Counted from the stretch's first letter, positions 36,042-45,386 are shown. The stretch is 64,000 bases of DNA from Mucilaginibacter flavidus (GCF_024055575.1 NZ_JAMXOE010000007.1:124001-188000); one strand, 5' to 3'. Notes: generated by a model not told the origin, from the letters alone. Program-made: numbers and translations.

Positions 36042-37391
36042 ATGACAGCTGCCAAAACCGAACAGTTAAAAAGAGTGTTAAAGCCCATCCACCTTTGGGC
36101 AATTGCGGTAAGTTTGGTTATATCGGGCGAGTATTTTGGCTGGAACCTCGGTTGGGCAGTTTCGGGCACGGTTGGCTTTTTAATAGCTACGGTTATCATC
36201 ACCGTTATGTATATAACCTTCATTTTTAGCTATACCGAGCTTACTACATCAATACCGCATGCTGGCGGCGCATTTGCTTACGCGTACAGGGCAATGGGGC
36301 CTTTTGGCGGTTTGCTGGCAGGTTATGCCACACTTATCGATTTCCTTTTTGCAACGCCTGCAATTGCATTTGCCCTCGGCGCATACCTGCATTTTCTAGA
36401 TCCTGATATCCACGTGTTGTACTCTGCCATGTTTTTTAACATAGTTTTTATTTTGATAAATATTTTAGGTGTAAAGGAGTCGGCAACGTTTTCATTAATA
36501 ATCACGCTGCTTGCTGTGGCAGAATTGCTTCTATTTTTGGGAATAATTTCTCCACATTATAGAAGTGAGAATTTTTTAAGTCACCCCATGCCTTTCGGCT
36601 GGTCGGGTATTTTTGCGGCACTTCCTTACGCCGTTTGGTTTTACCTTGCCATTGAAGGCGTTGCCATGGTAGCAGAGGAAGTAAAAGACCCAAAAAGGAA
36701 TATTCCCAGGGGGTATATTTCGGGCCTGGCCACTTTAATATTTTTAGCATTTAGCGTGATGATATTTACCGGCGGTATTACCGACTGGCGCAAGCTTAGT
36801 ACGCTCGATTATCCATTGCCGGAGGCTATTAGTATTGTACTAGGCAAGGCCAACAGCTTAACAAAGATATTTGCCAGCATAGGCCTATTTGGGTTGATTG
36901 CTTCATTTCACGGAACTATACTAGCCTCATCCCGCCAGGTGTTTGCTATGGCGCGCAGCGGGTATTTACCGCGCGGTCTATCGGTTATTAATCACAAATT
37001 TAAAACGCCACATTGGTCTATTATAGCGGGCGGGGTTATCAGTTTCATAGCACTTAGTACCGGTAAAACTGATAAAGTGCTCATCATGTCGGCAATGGGC
37101 GCGATAGTGATGTATATGATGAGTATGATCAGCCTTTTTATGCTGCGCAAAAAAGAACCTCAACTGGAACGGCCATTTACGGCACCGTTTTTCCCGATGT
37201 TCCCGGCTATAGCATTGATCATATCCACCATTACGCTAATAGCTATTGTATACTTTTATCCCATATTAAGCCTGATATTTTTTGGCGGGCTCGCCGTTGC
37301 AATAGCGATATTTGTGGCGATGGGAAAACATAAATTACAGTTAATTGAAGATTTTATGGTTGCACCGGCCATAACTCCTATAAATCATTAA
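36042..37391 (+). CDS. eat: Ethanolamine permease (APC superfamily)
   Basis: A 449-residue inner-membrane carrier with about twelve helices. HLWAIAVSLVISGEYFGWNLGW (17-38) holds the APC helix 1 binding region in the form typical of the ethanolamine permease (Eat) group, and PHAGGAFAYAYRAMGPFGG (72-90) follows. WFYLAIEGVAMVAEEVKDPKRNIPRG (about 195-220) is also family-typical. It lies 13 bp upstream of eutB, so the import role for ethanolamine is supported by context. The upstream 202-bp spacer probably holds the promoter of all three genes. Confidence 0.92.
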   Translation: MTAAKTEQLKRVLKPIHLWAIAVSLVISGEYFGWNLGWAVSGTVGFLIATVIITVMYITFIFSYTELTTSIPHAGGAFAYAYRAMGPFGGLLAGYATLIDFLFATPAIAFALGAYLHFLDPDIHVLYSAMFFNIVFILINILGVKESATFSLIITLLAVAELLLFLGIISPHYRSENFLSHPMPFGWSGIFAALPYAVWFYLAIEGVAMVAEEVKDPKRNIPRGYISGLATLIFLAFSVMIFTGGITDWRKLSTLDYPLPEAISIVLGKANSLTKIFASIGLFGLIASFHGTILASSRQVFAMARSGYLPRGLSVINHKFKTPHWSIIAGGVISFIALSTGKTDKVLIMSAMGAIVMYMMSMISLFMLRKKEPQLERPFTAPFFPMFPAIALIISTITLIAIVYFYPILSLIFFGGLAVAIAIFVAMGKHKLQLIEDFMVAPAITPINH

Positions 37392-37404
37392 ATCGTGTTT
37401 AATT

Positions 37405-38778
37405 GTGTATAGCTTCACCGTTCGAAACCGGGTTTACAGGTTTAAAGACCTTAAGACGTTGCTCGCGAAAGCATCGCCATACCGAACAGGTGATGTATTG
37501 GCAGGTGTATGCGCCGAAACCTACGAGGAGCGGGTTGCAGCGCAAATTGCCCTGGCCGATGTCCCGTTAAAAAACTTTTTGAATGAGGCGGTAATTCCTT
37601 ATGAAAAAGATGAAGTTACGAGGCTGATAATTGACAGTCATGACGTTGCCGCTTTTGGTCTGATAAGCAGCTTTACGGTTGGTGAATTCAGAGACTGGCT
37701 TTTGGGAGACGAGATTGATAGCGCTCTATTGGAATCGATAACACCTGGCATCACACCCGAGATGGTAGCGGCTGTGTCAAAACTGATGCGCAACCAGGAC
37801 CTTATCACGGTAGCAAAAAAATGCGAAGTTATTACCAGGTTTCGCAATACAATAGGCTTGAAAGGACATTTTTCGACCCGGCTGCAGCCCAACCATCCAA
37901 CCGATGACCCGAAAGGGATTGCAGCCAGCATAGTTGATGGCCTGTTATATGGCAGCGGTGATGCCTGTATTGGGATAAACCCGGCTACTGACAGTCCGGC
38001 GGCTGTGTTGAACCTTTTGAATTTAATTGATACGCTACGGCAACAGTTTGATATCCCCACACAATCTTGTGTGCTTAGCCATATTACCACCACGCTGGAC
38101 TTAGTGAACCAGGGTGCGCCGGTTGACTTATGTTTTCAATCCATCGGCGGTACGGAGCAGACCAATACTAGCTTCGGCGTAAGCCTGTCCTTGCTCGATG
38201 AGGCCTATGACGCTACCTTATCGCTTAAACGCGGAATTGTAGGACAAAATGTGATGTATTTCGAAACGGGGCAGGGGAGTTCGCTTTCGGCAAACGCGCA
38301 CCATGGCGCAGACCAACAGACTTGTGAAGTACGCGCTTATGCCATTGCCCGCAGGTACAAGCCGCTGCTGGTTAACACAGTTGTAGGCTTCATAGGCCCT
38401 GAGTATTTATATGATGGCAAGCAAATTATCCGGGCTGCTTTAGAAGATCACTTTTGCGGAAAGCTACTGGGGTTGCCTATGGGTGTGGATGTTTGCTACA
38501 CCAACCACGCCGAAGCCGACCAGGACGATATGGATAACCTGCTTACTTTATTAGGAGTGGCGGGTTGTAATTTTATAATGGGGATACCGGGTTCAGATGA
38601 TATTATGCTTAATTATCAATCTACATCATTTCATGATGCTTTGTATTTAAGAAAAACTTTGGGGTTGAAGCCTGCACCAGAGTTTGAACAATGGCTGATA
38701 AAACAGGGAATTATTAATGGCGAAGGAGATTTACAGCCGGTTAATTCGTCGCACAAACTGTTATCGGGGATTTTATGA
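37405..38778 (+). CDS. eutB: Ethanolamine ammonia-lyase large subunit
   Basis: The 457-residue subunit binds adenosylcobalamin with EutC and converts ethanolamine to acetaldehyde and ammonia. Recognisable blocks are GDVLAGVCAE near 29-38, the substrate region TRLQPNHPTDDP near 157-168, the ETGQGSSLSANAHHGADQQT stretch near 290-309, and TCEVRAYAIARRY. A GTG start is used; MYSFTVRNRVYRFKDLKTLLAKA is a normal family beginning apart from length. Its stop overlaps eutC by four bases (ATGA). No microcompartment or EutE gene is adjacent. Confidence 0.96.
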   Translation: MYSFTVRNRVYRFKDLKTLLAKASPYRTGDVLAGVCAETYEERVAAQIALADVPLKNFLNEAVIPYEKDEVTRLIIDSHDVAAFGLISSFTVGEFRDWLLGDEIDSALLESITPGITPEMVAAVSKLMRNQDLITVAKKCEVITRFRNTIGLKGHFSTRLQPNHPTDDPKGIAASIVDGLLYGSGDACIGINPATDSPAAVLNLLNLIDTLRQQFDIPTQSCVLSHITTTLDLVNQGAPVDLCFQSIGGTEQTNTSFGVSLSLLDEAYDATLSLKRGIVGQNVMYFETGQGSSLSANAHHGADQQTCEVRAYAIARRYKPLLVNTVVGFIGPEYLYDGKQIIRAALEDHFCGKLLGLPMGVDVCYTNHAEADQDDMDNLLTLLGVAGCNFIMGIPGSDDIMLNYQSTSFHDALYLRKTLGLKPAPEFEQWLIKQGIINGEGDLQPVNSSHKLLSGIL

Positions 38779-39530
38779 AAAATGAAATAGAAATCCCACA
38801 GCAATTATCAGCGCTGCGTGAATTTACGGCGGCACGAATAGCTATTGGAAGGACAGGCAACAGCATCCCTTTAAAACAATCGATGGAATTTAAGCTGGCA
38901 CATGCACATACAAGGGATGCCGTTTATTCTACACTTGATATTGATGGATTATTTACAAGGTTAAAGGTGTTCGGGTTCCCGGTATTGCACCTGCACAGCC
39001 AGGCGGCCAATCGGCATAAATATTTGAAGCGCCCCGACCTTGGCCGGCTTTTGGATGATGATTACAAATATCAACTTAACGGTAATATCGCAAAGCCAGA
39101 TATAGCAATTATTATTGCCGATGGTCTTTCGGCTGAAGCTGTTAACGGTAATGCCTATAGCTTGTTGAAAATATTGATTCCAAAATTGCTGGATGCAAAA
39201 TTAACAATTGGCCCGATTTGCCTGGTTGAACAAGGGCGGGTGGCGATAGGCGATGATATTGCATCGGGGTTAAAAGCCCGGTTCAGCATATTATTGATAG
39301 GAGAGCGTCCCGGTTTAAGTGCGGCAGATAGTATGGGTGCGTATTTAACCTATAACCCCCAACCGGGGTTAACAGACGAATCGCGCAATTGCATTTCAAA
39401 CATCAGGAAACACGGGTTAAGTTATAAGCACGCAGCAGACAAAATATTTTATTTGGTTAGCGAATCATTCAGAAGGAAACTGTCGGGGGTGGGATTGAAG
39501 GATAACGCCGGGTTATTGGGTGAAAGCTAG
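38775..39530 (+). CDS. eutC: Ethanolamine ammonia-lyase small subunit
   Basis: The 251-residue subunit completes the EutBC enzyme and contributes to cobalamin binding. AARIAIGRTGNSIPLKQSMEFKLAHAHTRDAVYS (about 20-53) is the conserved N-terminal region; DIAIIIADGLSAEAVN near 110-125, RVAIGDDIASGL near 156-167 and IGERPGLSAADSMGAYLTY near 174-192 follow. It overlaps eutB by 4 bp, ensuring equal synthesis. The stop TAG is the first element of an AGTCAAG-type repeat array. Vitamin B12 supply is required; no cobalamin genes are visible in this window. Confidence 0.95.
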   Translation: MKNEIEIPQQLSALREFTAARIAIGRTGNSIPLKQSMEFKLAHAHTRDAVYSTLDIDGLFTRLKVFGFPVLHLHSQAANRHKYLKRPDLGRLLDDDYKYQLNGNIAKPDIAIIIADGLSAEAVNGNAYSLLKILIPKLLDAKLTIGPICLVEQGRVAIGDDIASGLKARFSILLIGERPGLSAADSMGAYLTYNPQPGLTDESRNCISNIRKHGLSYKHAADKIFYLVSESFRRKLSGVGLKDNAGLLGES

Positions 39531-39588
39531 AGTCAAGAACCGAGAGTCAAGAGTCAAGAACCAAGAGTCAAGAACCAAGAGTCAAGAA
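39529..39588. repeat. AGTCAAGAACCAAG heptamer array after eutC
   Basis: The heptamers AGTCAAG and AACCAAG alternate in direct order for 60 bp, starting at the last two bases of the eutC stop codon. The same word, and its inverse, recurs at 40534-40564 and 40626-40652, so the diiron oxygenase gene is bracketed by it. Confidence 0.85.
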
Positions 39589-39636
39589 AAAGCCGTTCCA
39601 GATAAACCTTACTGCAAACTGCTACTTCTGACTATT

Positions 39637-40515
39637 TCAAACCTTCGCTCCCAACACAGCACGCCAGGCCCAGCGCGTTAGCATGTTAAACCCTTTCCAG
39701 CTATCGACAAACTTAATGATGTCCTTTATACAGGTTTCGCTGAACTTCCTCTTAAAATTAGCAGAAGCAAGTTTATAGACCTGTTCGGGATTTTCCATAC
39801 CAATGCGCTGGTATATTTCCTTTTTTACATACATGGTGCGCACAAAAAAGATGTTGAATAGGATTACATAGCTGTACAGTGTGCGTTTAATGTATCCGGC
39901 TTTAGCTGCGTATTCTTTCAATAAACTTTTGGTAAACAATATATGCCGGCCTTCCTCAATACTGTGCAGATCAAACATTTTCTTGAGTACAGGATAAAGA
40001 TTTGGAGACTTGCGGGCATAGTTACCATAAACATCCGTTACCAACTCAACCGATACGCTGCCCATAAACAAATAATCAGCAGGCAGGTACTTATTGCTGA
40101 ATTCGCCAAAAAACTTGTGCATTCCAGATTGCTTTATAGGGCTGCCGCCAATTTTTGCAATAGCCTGTCCAAACATTTCCTGGTGGCGGAATTCCTCAAT
40201 CAACTCGCGCAGCAAAAAGCGGTGCTCAACATTATCCAGGGGCAGGGTGAGAATATGCCGGGTCATAAAAAGACAAAAAAGGCATTCGCCCCAGGCGTAC
40301 GATGCAATTACCTGTACCAATTCGTGTCGGCCAAGGTCCAGTTTTTGGGAGGGAGTAAGTGAGTCGTAAATTTCAAGCCCTTGCAGCGAGGTAAGCATTT
40401 CGGGCAAAAAGATGTCCCCCGGCTGAGGTTCCAGTTGCCACGGAATATACTTCTCCGGCATCAGGGGATGTTCCTTGCTTATTTTTATCAGCCGTTCAAC
40501 TTCCTTTGCATCCAT
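39637..40515 (-). CDS. AurF-type diiron oxygenase
   Basis: A 292-residue all-helical protein whose metal ligand pattern matches AurF (p-aminobenzoate N-oxygenase) as I remember it: E77, E108xxH111, E157, H184 and E188xxH191. The spacings E157-H184 (27), H184-E188 (4) and E-xx-H (3) are the same as in AurF. It should activate O2 at two irons; the substrate is unknown. The ATG at 40515 is chosen because the frame upstream is repeat-encoded (AAGAACCAAGAGTC). It is flanked on both sides by that repeat, and sits between eutC (convergent) and a VOC gene. Confidence 0.83.
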   Translation of the reverse strand: MDAKEVERLIKISKEHPLMPEKYIPWQLEPQPGDIFLPEMLTSLQGLEIYDSLTPSQKLDLGRHELVQVIASYAWGECLFCLFMTRHILTLPLDNVEHRFLLRELIEEFRHQEMFGQAIAKIGGSPIKQSGMHKFFGEFSNKYLPADYLFMGSVSVELVTDVYGNYARKSPNLYPVLKKMFDLHSIEEGRHILFTKSLLKEYAAKAGYIKRTLYSYVILFNIFFVRTMYVKKEIYQRIGMENPEQVYKLASANFKRKFSETCIKDIIKFVDSWKGFNMLTRWAWRAVLGAKV

Positions 40516-40533
40516 AATGCGCTTATTTGTTAA

Positions 40534-40652
40534 AGAATCAAGAACCAAGAGTCAAGAACCAAAGAAAGCAAAAGACACAAAAAATCACGTTACTTAGCAC
40601 ATGAGACAAACAACTTCTTTTTTATCTTGGCTCTTGACTCTTGATTCTTGGC
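40534..40652. repeat. AAGAACCAAGAGTC repeats with inverse copy upstream of the oxygenase gene
   Basis: AGAATCAAGAACCAAGAGTC and a following AAGAACCAAAG (40534-40564) are matched by the inverse CTTGGCTCTTGACTCTTGAT (40626-40652). They form a potential stem with a 60-base loop between the oxygenase gene and the VOC gene. Confidence 0.8.
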
Positions 40653-40701
40653 GCTCCCCCGTTCCTATAAAAGTATACCGTTATTAATGGCTCCCGGTTG
40701 C

Positions 40702-41130
40702 CTATGTAGCAAATAGCTGACCAAAATCTTTAAACGATTTAAACTCGAGCGCATTGCCGGATGGGTCGAGGAAGAATAATGTAGCCTGTTCGCCGGGGAG
40801 GCCCTTAAAACGAATGTATGGCTCAATAATGAATTTTATATTGTTATCGCGCAGTCGCTGTTCAAGTTTGTGCCACTCGTCCCATTCCAACACAACACCA
40901 AAATGTGGTACGGGTACATCGTGACCGTCGACCGGGTTAAAATGATGTTTAGCTTCTTCGGCCGGACGTGGTTTTAAATGGATCACAAACTGATGTCCAT
41001 AAAGGTCGAAATCTGTCCAATGGTCTGAACTGCGGCCTTCGCTGCAACCAAGTACCTCGCGATAGAATTTTCGCGCCTCTTCAAGGTCATAAACTGGTAC
41101 CGCTACGTGGAATGGGGTAAGTTTGCACAT
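40702..41130 (-). CDS. VOC (glyoxalase/dioxygenase-fold) family protein
   Basis: A 142-residue protein with the paired βαβββ modules of the vicinal oxygen chelate fold. [23 protein letters not shown] (6-28) begins the first module with a metal-ligand His at 8; [13 protein letters not shown] (about 73-85) begins the second, with a second His, and the final [12 protein letters not shown] (about 122-133) carries the conserved metal-binding Glu. Reactions in the family are diverse, so the substrate is not assigned. It lies downstream of a repeat array and upstream of the diiron oxygenase on the same strand, with 186 bp between. Confidence 0.9.
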   Translation of the reverse strand: MCKLTPFHVAVPVYDLEEARKFYREVLGCSEGRSSDHWTDFDLYGHQFVIHLKPRPAEEAKHHFNPVDGHDVPVPHFGVVLEWDEWHKLEQRLRDNNIKFIIEPYIRFKGLPGEQATLFFLDPSGNALEFKSFKDFGQLFAT

Positions 41131-41141
41131 TTTTTTGTTAT

Positions 41142-41225
41142 AAAGTTGAAATGTTGTAAGGTTGAAATGTTAGTCGATGCTTTATTAACTTTACAACGTT
41201 TCAACCTTGCAACGTCGCAACAATT
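41142..41225. repeat. GTTGAAATGTT repeats with inverse copy
   Basis: AAAGTTGAAATGTTGTAAGG plus a second GTTGAAATGTT (41142-41171) is matched by the inverse AACTTTACAACGTTTCAACC and TTGCAACG repeats (41187-41225). The array ends exactly at the stop codon of the minus-strand MG2 gene and begins 11 bp before the VOC start codon. Confidence 0.8.
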
Positions 41226-43944
41226 ACTTTACATTATACCTAAACAGTTGCCTGCCTACATTACCGTCTTTGTCTATGCCTTCAACAATAACACGATAGG
41301 TTCCAACACCATCGGCATTAAAATACTCCATGGATGCGGCACCGGTTGCATCGGTTACTATGTTTGGGTTCCAGTAAATTGTACTGCGGGTGTCTACCTG
41401 GTTGGTTTGGCTTCCGCGCGGGCCACTATAGCGGGGTAAATAAAACGACCGTTTTATAGCGTAGCCCTTGGGTGTAATTGTTACCTCGTTTTTAGAACCA
41501 ATCAATGCTTTAAATTCAGCCAGTGATATTTTCTGGCCTTCAGGCGCTTTTTTCATATTCACAACAATCGCCCCATTTGTGCCATATGCACTGTTTACCA
41601 GTCCAAGTTCATCTTTCAAAAACACCTCGATCGATTCTATTCCTTCACCGTTCATATTTTCCAAATAATTCACATCAACAGGCATGCCCTTTACAAACAC
41701 CTGCACCGGCGTGCGATTTCCGGACGCATAGTCGCGTTGTATGTAAAAATTATTATCCTGGAAAGTCATTCCAACCGCAAATACCTTTATACAATTCAAC
41801 AGGTTATTACAGCCCTGCAGCTGATTTGGAGTTATCATATGGTCGGGCAACTGGCTTAAGCTGGATAGGTTGCTATAGTCTTTATGGCTAACAGTTTTTA
41901 CGATCCGGGTATCCTTGATCACCACCTCTTTTAAAATATGCGAGTTGTTTGCCTGCGCTTTACTGTTTTTTAAGTAAGCGCTAAGTGTACTGTCGATATT
42001 CATTATTTCGTCGGGTGTACTGGGGTTAACGTTTATCTTTTGGTAAGGGTCGCCATCAACGCTCAATACAATATCGGCTGAGCGCGGGTTATTACGTGCG
42101 CTTATAAATACCTGTGTCGAATCTGAAAATACAAGGTTAGGGAACCTGAACCTGCCATCTACATCAGTCACGGTATTTGCTGAGTAATTTTTATCCTTAA
42201 TTTGTAAGCGGATGTTCCCCCCGGGCAACCCCATGCCGTTATAAGCCCTCAATGTACCGGTAATAGTAATACCCTGTTCAGGTAAAAAGCTTATCGGCGG
42301 GTATTTGTCCGTCATTATGCCATCATACGAAAAACGACGATACCCCTGTGTTTGTAATAATACATCCAGGTCCGCCATCTTTTTTTCATCGGGATGATTA
42401 AAGTAATAGTTGGGTTTTTCAATATACCCGGGAATGTCTGCAGTTAACAAAAGGTAGCTTAATATGGTAGTTTCGGCATTATCATCAAATGGCACTTTTG
42501 CATCGTCAACAACAGTTAACGAAAAATGACCTTCGGCCGGGGCGCCGCCATTTTTGGCTGCGATACTTAATTTAACTTTCTGCCTGGTAGTATAATCCGG
42601 GTGGTCGCTGGCTACCGAAAGATTTAATTGGTCAGGACGCATTACGTAAGCTATTCTTTCGCTTAGGGGCTCGCCGTCATCAGCAAATAACGTTACCTGC
42701 ACAATACCCGTAGGGAATTTGCTTTTAGGCACAAGGGCCGAATAAACCTGGTTTTGCAGCTTGGTTTGCGCAGCGAAATAAATAATACCGGCCGATTTAG
42801 CGATAATGAAGAATGTTTTCCCTTCGTTTTCCTTTACAAATGCAGCGTCCGACAATAGTTTTATTTTCAAATTATCAGGGTCCGAGCTTTCTATATTAAT
42901 GGTAGTTGCATCAGCGAGTATTTTCGGCATTTCAGGTGTTGCTGTTGTTCCGTCGGCGAAGGTTACATTGGCGGTATAAGTTTTTCCATCCTCTGGCACC
43001 AACATAAAGTACCCCATACCCAGGTGTGTCGACGAAAAATCGGCTACAACCTTGCCGGTATTGTCGGTAATAGTGCCCTTAACGTCAATACCCAACCCAT
43101 CCGGCTTCAGAGCTTTGAACGCAATTTTTGACGGCACACCACCTATCAGCTGCCCGCCTTCGGGAAAAAACTGCATGTCATTCGGTTCAGATACCGGTTT
43201 TAATGAGAATTTATTTGTGCCCTGTTTCCTGTCACCCCGGTCAATAACCGTAATTAACTGTGTCGAATCAAGTGTGACGTTTTTAGTGTTTAAAAACGTT
43301 ATATCCACAAAACCTTTTTTATCGGTAACACCTTTACCTTTTGCTATTTCATCGTAGTCTTTTTCAATGGTCCAGCTTACTTTTTTATCGCTGTATGGAT
43401 TGCCGTCATTGTCTTTATAGGATATTCCAGCAGTTATTTTCGTCAACTTACCGGTTACCGACCGCTTTAATGAAATGTTCGTCGACAAGTTATTATTTAT
43501 CGCATCGCCTACAGTGATGTTTTTATTGAAGAAATAGGCTGGGCCTGCATTGTTCATCCAGTTGGTATAAGCTACCACGCGGTAATTCCCTTTCTTAAAG
43601 GCGAATTGCGACAGCGGGATATCCGCCCAAGCCACGCTGTTTTTAACAGGTAGCTTCAATGACGTTACCAGCGAATCCTTTGCAGTTAACAGGTCAACGT
43701 AAATTACCTTGCTTATGCCCGACGGCTGGTGCTGGTCCATAGTTAAATAGGCCTTAAACCATATAGTGTCGCCAATGGCATAATAAGGCTTATCAAAATG
43801 CAGGTAAACGCGCTCGACAGGCATATCTGCGTATAGTTTGGCGGTTTTGGTCATCACTTTATTTAATACCTGCGAATCCTGGGCGGCGGCAGTTAAACAA
43901 GCAGATGTAAGCAGGAGCAAAAGTAAATTTTTAAAAAACCTCAT
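41224..43944 (-). CDS. Large exported protein with MG2-like and TonB-plug-like domains
   Basis: A 906-residue protein with a signal peptide (about 1-21). The N-terminal part VERVYLHFDKPYYAIGDTIWFKAYL (39-63) is the MG2-type domain seen in alpha-2-macroglobulin-like Bacteroidota proteins, repeated in tandem beta domains. A carboxypeptidase-regulatory-like domain lies near 560-620 (GTLRAYNGMGLPGGNIRLQI). Residues about 700-800 resemble a TonB-receptor plug (NGEGIESIEVFLKDE...YGTNGAIVVNMK), but no barrel follows. The end (ATGAASMEYFNADGVGTYRVIVEG) is again macroglobulin-like. It is probably periplasmic or surface-bound; function unknown. Its stop codon abuts a repeat array. Confidence 0.82.
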   Translation of the reverse strand: MRFFKNLLLLLLTSACLTAAAQDSQVLNKVMTKTAKLYADMPVERVYLHFDKPYYAIGDTIWFKAYLTMDQHQPSGISKVIYVDLLTAKDSLVTSLKLPVKNSVAWADIPLSQFAFKKGNYRVVAYTNWMNNAGPAYFFNKNITVGDAINNNLSTNISLKRSVTGKLTKITAGISYKDNDGNPYSDKKVSWTIEKDYDEIAKGKGVTDKKGFVDITFLNTKNVTLDSTQLITVIDRGDRKQGTNKFSLKPVSEPNDMQFFPEGGQLIGGVPSKIAFKALKPDGLGIDVKGTITDNTGKVVADFSSTHLGMGYFMLVPEDGKTYTANVTFADGTTATPEMPKILADATTINIESSDPDNLKIKLLSDAAFVKENEGKTFFIIAKSAGIIYFAAQTKLQNQVYSALVPKSKFPTGIVQVTLFADDGEPLSERIAYVMRPDQLNLSVASDHPDYTTRQKVKLSIAAKNGGAPAEGHFSLTVVDDAKVPFDDNAETTILSYLLLTADIPGYIEKPNYYFNHPDEKKMADLDVLLQTQGYRRFSYDGIMTDKYPPISFLPEQGITITGTLRAYNGMGLPGGNIRLQIKDKNYSANTVTDVDGRFRFPNLVFSDSTQVFISARNNPRSADIVLSVDGDPYQKINVNPSTPDEIMNIDSTLSAYLKNSKAQANNSHILKEVVIKDTRIVKTVSHKDYSNLSSLSQLPDHMITPNQLQGCNNLLNCIKVFAVGMTFQDNNFYIQRDYASGNRTPVQVFVKGMPVDVNYLENMNGEGIESIEVFLKDELGLVNSAYGTNGAIVVNMKKAPEGQKISLAEFKALIGSKNEVTITPKGYAIKRSFYLPRYSGPRGSQTNQVDTRSTIYWNPNIVTDATGAASMEYFNADGVGTYRVIVEGIDKDGNVGRQLFRYNVK

Positions 43945-44049
43945 GAATATAGTTTAATCCGGATGACAGGGCTAATATAGCCCATTGCCCGCTAAATTAA
44001 ACAAGATGGTAGCGGGTTTAACATATTTTTACATTTTTAAACAGGAATG

Positions 44050-45306
44050 TTACCTAACTACCATTTGTATGGTATTGCGGCTTAGTTGCTCCATCAATAT
44101 GGTTTTGCCGGCTTTTAAGTCGTTTAACCAATCGGTGGAATAATGTCTAACTGTGATTAAGGTTAGCCCTTCGTTATATTTTACGTTAAAATCCTGCGTT
44201 AAAGCTTTCAATAGTTTTTTAAACCGTACTTCGTAAAAATCGATACAAACCGAGAAACTGAGCGCCGATGTTTGCATCATATTCACCTTTGCCTGCGTGC
44301 CTGCAAACATGCCGAAAATATCACTTAAATGATTTTCAGAAATAAAAGAATAGTCTTTAGCGGATAACGAAACCAACACCTGGTTGTGTTTTAGTATAAT
44401 CACCGGCTTTAAGAACTGGTTGCGGCCATTTTCTTTAATCACTGTGCCCGGTTCGGTTGGATTGGTAAACGGTTTAACCAATAGCGGTATTTTGGCGTTT
44501 TGCAGCGGCTTGATGGTTTTCGGGTGGATAACCGTAGCGCCATAATAAGTCATTTCGATGGCCTCAGAATAGGAAAGCTCATCAAATTTAATCGTATCCT
44601 TAAAAAACTTAGGATCGGCATTTAGCACGCCTGGCACGTCCTTCCACGTCGTCACTGACTCGGCACCCAGGCACGACGCGAATATAGATGCTGTGTAATC
44701 CGACCCTTCCCGACCCAGGGTAGTGGTAAAGTTTTCAGATGTTCCGCCTAAAAATCCCTGCGTTACCACAATGCCTTTTTGCAATAAAACAGGTATAGCA
44801 GCTTTAATACTTTCCTTTGTTTTGCTCCATTGTACTACGCCTTCGCGGTAGGTATTATCAGTGTGGATATAGCCGCGCACATCAATCCATTGACTTTTTA
44901 AGCCGGCTTTATTTAAATAGGCATTAACTATGCGCGTTGAAACCAACTCGCCGATAGACACGATCTGGTCATAAATAAAGTCGTAATCATCGTGTGGTTC
45001 TTCCTCAATTATCCAGTCAATTTCAACAAATGTGTTGGCTACGTCATTAAATATATTGTCCTGTTTATCAAATAGTTGTTCGATAATATCGTAGTGATAC
45101 TTTTTTATCTCATCAAAAATGGTGTGCATTTCATCATCGCCGTCAACGTAGGCTTTGGTAAGCTTTTCCAGCGCATTGGTAGTTTTACCCATCGCCGATA
45201 CCACTATCAAAAGTTCATTCTCCTGGTATAGCTTAACTACGCTGGCCAGGTTAATAATATTATCTGCATCCTTTACCGATGCACCGCCGAATTTGAATAC
45301 AAGCAT
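44050..45306 (-). CDS. lysC: Aspartate kinase (monofunctional)
   Basis: The 418-residue enzyme phosphorylates aspartate, the first step to lysine, threonine and methionine. KFGGASVKDADNI (5-17), VSAMGKTTNALEKL (37-50), TLGREGSDYTASIFA near 192-206 and VTTWKDVPGVLNADP near 213-227 are family hallmarks. The C-terminal part (about 300-418) holds the ACT-like regulatory region, e.g. HNQVLVSLSAKDYSFISENHLSDIF. No homoserine dehydrogenase is fused. lysC is used as a generic symbol; which end product inhibits it is not visible. It stands alone in the local layout. Confidence 0.92.
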   Translation of the reverse strand: MLVFKFGGASVKDADNIINLASVVKLYQENELLIVVSAMGKTTNALEKLTKAYVDGDDEMHTIFDEIKKYHYDIIEQLFDKQDNIFNDVANTFVEIDWIIEEEPHDDYDFIYDQIVSIGELVSTRIVNAYLNKAGLKSQWIDVRGYIHTDNTYREGVVQWSKTKESIKAAIPVLLQKGIVVTQGFLGGTSENFTTTLGREGSDYTASIFASCLGAESVTTWKDVPGVLNADPKFFKDTIKFDELSYSEAIEMTYYGATVIHPKTIKPLQNAKIPLLVKPFTNPTEPGTVIKENGRNQFLKPVIILKHNQVLVSLSAKDYSFISENHLSDIFGMFAGTQAKVNMMQTSALSFSVCIDFYEVRFKKLLKALTQDFNVKYNEGLTLITVRHYSTDWLNDLKAGKTILMEQLSRNTIQMVVR

Positions 45307-45386
45307 TATTTATTGATATTTTGTTAGGGCCCTATTTGCCCGGAATAACTACGTGATCTCTTATGGGTATTAACAATGAGCGGTGT

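Noticed and set aside
39529..39588. Possible CRISPR array after eutC
   Set aside because: Contiguous heptamers without unique spacers and no cas genes nearby.
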